Shown here piece by piece: positions 60,212 through 64,000 of a stretch of 64,000 nt of DNA; the stretch's first letter is position 1; the number at the start of each line of letters is the position of its first letter. The notes under the pieces were generated by a model that saw only the letters and a program-made list of their open reading frames with translations, was not told the DNA's origin and searched no databases. This DNA comes from DASVUC01 sp038237225 (GTDB lineage Bacteria > Planctomycetota > Phycisphaerae > Tepidisphaerales > Tepidisphaeraceae). Where the stretch lies: contig JBBRYX010000017.1 of NCBI GenBank assembly GCA_038237225.1, positions 1 through 64,000 on the forward strand, in the 5' to 3' direction. The position numbers and the translations under genes are program-made.

Positions 60212-62749
60212 TCATTTCATCTTGAGGAGTTCGCGTTCGGTGTAAGGCATGGAGCGGCCAGAGAGATCTTGGCGGATCTTCTTGACGGCTTCCGGGGCGA
60301 CGGGGTCGGCGGTGTGGTCCCAATTTCTTCTGACGTAGGTGAGGACGGCCGCGATGTCGTTGTCTTTGAGCGCGGCAAAGGAAGGCATTTCCAAATTGTA
60401 GGTTTTGCCGGCGACGCCAATGGGTCCGTGCAACCCCGCGAGGACAATGCGGATTGGACGTGATTCGGGCCCGAGCAGCCATTCCGAATCCAGAAGCGGA
60501 GGGGCGAGCCCTTCCTGACCGCGGCCATCGGGTTTGTGGCACTGGTTGCAGGTGTTGGCGTAAACCAGTTTGCCGGATTCGAACCATTGTTGCTCGGCGG
60601 GGGTGAGGGCGCGCGGGGGAGGAGGCGGAACGTACCCAGGCTGCCCGGGCCAGTGGATGGTTTCGAAGGCGTTGGCGAGCGACGCTCTCAACGGATCTGC
60701 GGCAGTCTTGCCAAGAGACACAAGCAACGCCGGCTCAGCGTCGAGCATGATGGGGCGGGGCCGGCGGCCCTTCAACGGCTTGGGGAAACCTTCCAGCAGG
60801 GCCAGTTGGGTGGATTGATTCTGTTTCGAAAGGAGGTCAAGAAGTCGATTGACTCTCCGCGGCTTGGCTTCGGCGGTGATGCATTGGGCGAGCGCTTTCA
60901 GGACATCGCGGTTGACTACCCGGTCCGCGGAAGCGGATGCTAGAAGATGCTGAAGAAACTCTATCTCCCGGCCGCGGAGGCCGGTGATCGCCGCGTCGCG
61001 AATATAAATGTTATCCGCGCGCTGGGAGAGGATTTGGCTGACCACGGCATCCGATTCCGGGGTCCCAAGGGGACTCGCCGTCAGGGCAAATTGAAGCTGA
61101 ACATCGACGTTGGTATCAGTCGCAAGCTTCATCAGCGCCGGTACGATGTCGGTGCGGCGGGCGGAATTCAGGATGGGTTCGGAGACGCGAATGGCGGCGG
61201 CGCGGACTTTGGAATCGCGATCGGCAAAGGCCACCTTGACCGTGGCGGGATCAATGAAGTTCAGACCCTCCAGCGTCCAAAGCGCGTGCAGACGAGCGAG
61301 GGGATTGTCGCTGCCGGCGATGACTTTCTTGAGACCCGGCACAACATGGAAGTCGCCGCGCTCGACGAGCAGGCGCTGGGCGGTGTCTCGCCACCAGCCG
61401 TTCGGATGAGCAAGCGTGGCGAGGAGATCCTTAAGCGATGCCTTGGAAAGCTCCGGCTTGGGGAACGGTTTCGCGCCTTTCGGAAGGATGCGATAGATGC
61501 GCCCGGTCATCAGATGTTTCTGAAGCTCGCGCGCAAGATATTGGTTCTTCGCGTAAGTCGTCAGATGCGTGGCGTGCTGGATCAGGCCGTGGTGCATGTC
61601 CACGACGTAGAGCGCCCCATCGGGTCCCGTCAGACAGTTGACGGGGCGGAACCGTTCATGCTCGCTGGCGATGAACTCGCTCTTTTCAAAAGCGTTTTTC
61701 GCGCTGAGCCTCCCGCCGCCGTTGTCGGTGATGATGTCGCACTTGATGACGTTGGGCGTGACCTCGCAGATGAAGGCGGCGTTGTCGTACGGAGCGGGGA
61801 AAAGTCCGCCGCGATAGACCGACGGGCCGCAGGCGGAGGTGCAGTTCCGCAGGGTTCCGTCAGCGCGAAGCGTGTTGGGCTGATAGCCCCGATTCTCCGC
61901 GGTCGCGTGAGACGGCCAGATCGCCTGATCTTTTGCAATTTGTTCGTTGGCCCCGGCGCCGCGGTAGTTGGGATTACGATCGACATAGTGCGGCGCGAGA
62001 ACGGATCCCCGGAGGAGATCGCTGTTGGTGTTGTGGAACAGCCGGCCGTAGTTGTCCTGCGTGATTCCGAACTGCCCGAAGGAGGGGATCGGGTCCGCGA
62101 TCCATTTGCCGCCGGAGAACTTGAGTCGCAGCGGGTATGATGCGCTGTACATCCAGTTGTCGAGCGTCGGGATCAAACCGTTGCCGTCGTTCTCCGGATT
62201 GTTCTTCCCGCCGTAGTCTGTGGCGATGGTGGTCTGCTGATCGCAAACACCATCGCCGTTGGTGTCGCGGCAGTAGATGAGGTTTGGCGCGGCACCGACG
62301 AGAACACCATCGCGCACGATCGAGATGGCCTTGGGCAGCACAAGGTTATCGAGGAACACGGTGCGTTTGTCGGCGCGGCCGTCGCCGTTGGTGTCTTCGA
62401 GAATCGAAATTCGACCGACAGGCGCGCGTTCATTGGTGCCTTCCGCATCGGGCATATAGCCGCGCATCTCCGCGACCCACATGCGCCCATCCGCATCGAA
62501 GGTCATCGCGACCGGATGCTCGACCATGGGCTCTTCCGCGACCAGTTCCATCCGGAAGCCCGGCGCGAGATGCATCGTCGCGATCGCTTCTTCACCCGTG
62601 AGAAACGGAACGGGCGCGGTGGTCGGCCCCGGCGTCGCATCCGGCGGGCTGTCCGATGCTTCCGTCGGCGCGGCCCAGCCCGCACGACACGCCAGGAGAG
62701 ACATCAGAATCAAAGCCCAGAGTACAAATCGGTGGTGAATCGCGTTCAT
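60212..62749 (-). CDS. PVC-type CxxCH propeller-HEAT-cytochrome c protein
   Basis: 845 residues from ATG 62747-62749. There is a signal peptide (VLWALILMSLLACRAGWA). A dehydrogenase-type propeller (about 55-420; FRMELVAEEPMVEHPVAMTFDADGRMWVAEMRGYM, FRPVNCLTGPDGALYVVDMHHGLIQH) contains an EF-hand-like DTNGDGRADK and DTNGDGVCD. HEAT-like repeats span about 440-690, and a C-terminal cytochrome c domain carries CNQCH (YANTCNQCHKPDGRG) and ends with a CxxCH-partner Met in NLEMPSF. Related in layout to 55422-58499 but clearly divergent. Its start lies only 18 bp from the divergent DUF6807 start. Confidence 0.9.
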   Translation of the reverse strand: MNAIHHRFVLWALILMSLLACRAGWAAPTEASDSPPDATPGPTTAPVPFLTGEEAIATMHLAPGFRMELVAEEPMVEHPVAMTFDADGRMWVAEMRGYMPDAEGTNERAPVGRISILEDTNGDGRADKRTVFLDNLVLPKAISIVRDGVLVGAAPNLIYCRDTNGDGVCDQQTTIATDYGGKNNPENDGNGLIPTLDNWMYSASYPLRLKFSGGKWIADPIPSFGQFGITQDNYGRLFHNTNSDLLRGSVLAPHYVDRNPNYRGAGANEQIAKDQAIWPSHATAENRGYQPNTLRADGTLRNCTSACGPSVYRGGLFPAPYDNAAFICEVTPNVIKCDIITDNGGGRLSAKNAFEKSEFIASEHERFRPVNCLTGPDGALYVVDMHHGLIQHATHLTTYAKNQYLARELQKHLMTGRIYRILPKGAKPFPKPELSKASLKDLLATLAHPNGWWRDTAQRLLVERGDFHVVPGLKKVIAGSDNPLARLHALWTLEGLNFIDPATVKVAFADRDSKVRAAAIRVSEPILNSARRTDIVPALMKLATDTNVDVQLQFALTASPLGTPESDAVVSQILSQRADNIYIRDAAITGLRGREIEFLQHLLASASADRVVNRDVLKALAQCITAEAKPRRVNRLLDLLSKQNQSTQLALLEGFPKPLKGRRPRPIMLDAEPALLVSLGKTAADPLRASLANAFETIHWPGQPGYVPPPPPRALTPAEQQWFESGKLVYANTCNQCHKPDGRGQEGLAPPLLDSEWLLGPESRPIRIVLAGLHGPIGVAGKTYNLEMPSFAALKDNDIAAVLTYVRRNWDHTADPVAPEAVKKIRQDLSGRSMPYTERELLKMK

Positions 62750-62767
62750 TATGTTAGATATGGGATC
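62750..62767. promoter_or_regulatory. 18-bp divergent gap between start codons
   Basis: Only TATGTTAGATATGGGATC separates the two start codons (62749 minus, 62768 plus). Both genes begin with good signal peptides, so the starts look right. Promoters must then lie within the opposing reading frames, with very short or leaderless messages. Confidence 0.4.
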
Positions 62768-64000
62768 ATGCAAATTGCGAGAGTATTTGCCATAGCTTTG
62801 GCACTGGCGGGCACGGCACCCGCGGCGGTGAAAGTCTCTTTAACGGTCAATGCCGGTGAGACGGCGCGAGATCATACACCCATTACCGACACGTTGACCG
62901 CGGGAAAGGAAATCTCTGACGCCGACGCGGATGCGCTGGTCCGAACGGGCGTCGCGCAACTCTCTCCAGACAATATCCTGGTGCAGGTAGAAAATGTCCC
63001 CGCGAAGCCCGAACAAGCGCGAAGGCTCGAGCTGCGATGGATCGAACCCCATCTGGCCGCGAGTGAAGTAAAGAAATACGAGCTTCAGGAATCAGCCGAA
63101 GCCAAACCGGCGGCGGCATTCCACTACGCCGACGGCGACGGCTATCGCGATCTTCTCTTCGGCGATCAGCCCATCTACCGCTACATGAACAAACCGTTTG
63201 ATCCCGCCAATCGCGATCAAACAGCCAAGCCCTTTCATCACGTCTTCGGCATGCACGGTGAAGGTTACATCACCAAAGGTCCTGGAGGGTTAGAAACGCA
63301 CCACCGCGGATTGTTTTTGGGATATAGCACGCAATATGGAAATTTCTGGACGTGCCGGGACGTCGATCAGCGGCACGTCGCCAACATTCAGGAGAGGGAG
63401 TTCGCAGGTCCGGTCGCGGCACGGATGGCCAGCACCATCAACTGGGAAGCGAAGGATGGCAAGCCGGTCATTCGCGACACGCGCGAAGTGACCGTCTGGC
63501 GCGTGGCCCCTGATGAGACCGTGATGGATTTCTGCATCTTGGTGCAGAGTCTCGGCGGCGACATTCAATTGAGCGGCGATCCGCATCATGGTGGATTCCA
63601 TTTCCGGGCGGCAGACGAGGTGGCGGCGGCACCGGGAACAACCAAGCCCTCGCTACACAAGGGCGGGGCCACATATGTTCGCCCGGCGAGCGCGAAGCTG
63701 ATCAAAGACGATAACTGGTCGGACACTCCGTGGGCGGCGTGCAGGTTTTCCGTGACGGGCAATCCCTATCTCGTGGTTCACCTGGACGATCCCGCCAATC
63801 CGAAGCCCACGACGTATTCCACGCGGCCGTACGGGCGATTCGGAGCGTTCTTCAAGGGGACGGTGAAAGAGCACGAGCCGCTTAAGCTGCGGTATCGCGT
63901 GATCCTATTTGATGGCAAGTCACATGCGGATGCGACGGCCGAATCGCTCGCTCCCGCGTATGCCGATTTTGTCAACCCGCCCTCCATCAAGACCGGGGAA
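62768..64000 (+). CDS. DUF6807 / PmoA-family protein, 3' end outside window
   Basis: At least 411 residues, with no stop before the window edge. ATG 62768 gives a signal peptide (MQIARVFAIALALAGTAPAA). After about 100 residues the DUF6807 (PmoA-family) pattern appears: YADGDGYRDLLFGDQPIYRY, HHVFGMHGEGYITKGPGG, THHRGLFLGYSTQYGNFW, REVTVWRVAPDETVMDFCILVQS and DPHHGGFHFRAAD. The family is common in Planctomycetes and is thought to be related to methane oxygenase-associated or carbohydrate-active proteins; its activity is not established. It diverges from the CxxCH gene with an 18-bp gap, so the two may be co-regulated. Confidence 0.85.
   Translation, partial: MQIARVFAIALALAGTAPAAVKVSLTVNAGETARDHTPITDTLTAGKEISDADADALVRTGVAQLSPDNILVQVENVPAKPEQARRLELRWIEPHLAASEVKKYELQESAEAKPAAAFHYADGDGYRDLLFGDQPIYRYMNKPFDPANRDQTAKPFHHVFGMHGEGYITKGPGGLETHHRGLFLGYSTQYGNFWTCRDVDQRHVANIQEREFAGPVAARMASTINWEAKDGKPVIRDTREVTVWRVAPDETVMDFCILVQSLGGDIQLSGDPHHGGFHFRAADEVAAAPGTTKPSLHKGGATYVRPASAKLIKDDNWSDTPWAACRFSVTGNPYLVVHLDDPANPKPTTYSTRPYGRFGAFFKGTVKEHEPLKLRYRVILFDGKSHADATAESLAPAYADFVNPPSIKTGE

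Overview
The window looks like a chromosomal segment of a high-GC planctomycete, most likely of the Phycisphaerae/Tepidisphaeraceae type (inference). The pointers are four large exported proteins with an N-terminal LEPR-XLL-type motif, two PVC-type CxxCH (membrane-bound dehydrogenase) proteins, a PEP-CTERM-like tail, futalosine-pathway menaquinone synthesis (MqnC), and many dispersed palindromic repeats. No rRNA, tRNA, CRISPR array or integrase gene was seen.

Layout. 1-2.1 kb: two small minus-strand genes, then C-rich and tandem-repeat DNA. 2.1-5.75 kb: an accessory island. It holds a PepSY/outer-membrane-barrel fusion gene between inverted 'AAGGGGTCGCACAT' motifs, followed by a small array of integron-type gene cassettes (attC sites without a visible integrase, i.e. 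a CALIN). 5.8-11.7 kb (minus): methyltransferase, GT2 glycosyltransferase, LEPR-XLL alpha/beta-hydrolase with RTX repeats, L-arabinokinase-like GHMP kinase and a lipoprotein. 11.9-20.4 kb (minus): the cell-elongation cluster mreB-mreC-mreD-mrdA-(membrane protein)-rodA-GT87. 20.8-30.4 kb (minus): three translationally coupled genes for a 1968-residue cadherin-like surface protein with a C-terminal membrane segment, a hybrid histidine kinase with a C-terminal HPt domain, and a REC/HD-GYP protein.

31.2-43.1 kb (plus): CheR-like methyltransferase, GAF/PAS histidine kinase and a Nudix-like protein in one likely operon; then a PEP-CTERM-like protein, an inositol monophosphatase-family enzyme, mqnC and two tandem LEPR/delta-60-repeat paralogues. 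43.2-49.4 kb (minus): metH and a DUF2089 / TraB-like / membrane-protein operon. 49.8-55.4 kb (plus): thiL-tsaE, a TPM-domain protein, an omega-amidase-like nitrilase, a cytochrome c and a sugar-dehydrogenase-like propeller protein. 55.4-64 kb: two PVC CxxCH proteins, a HigBA toxin-antitoxin pair followed by an amidohydrolase, and a DUF6807/PmoA-family gene running off the right edge.

Two themes stand out. First, the cassette array: each complete cassette begins with a core site (GTTATGC or GTTATCT) that is exactly complementary to the inverse core at its own end, as expected for IntI substrates. Second, short hairpin repeats are inserted in frame into conserved genes (GT87, mqnC, metH twice, a CxxCH protein). 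In two unrelated genes the same repeat carries a compensatory base change that keeps its hairpin, reminiscent of protein-coding palindromic elements of Rickettsia.
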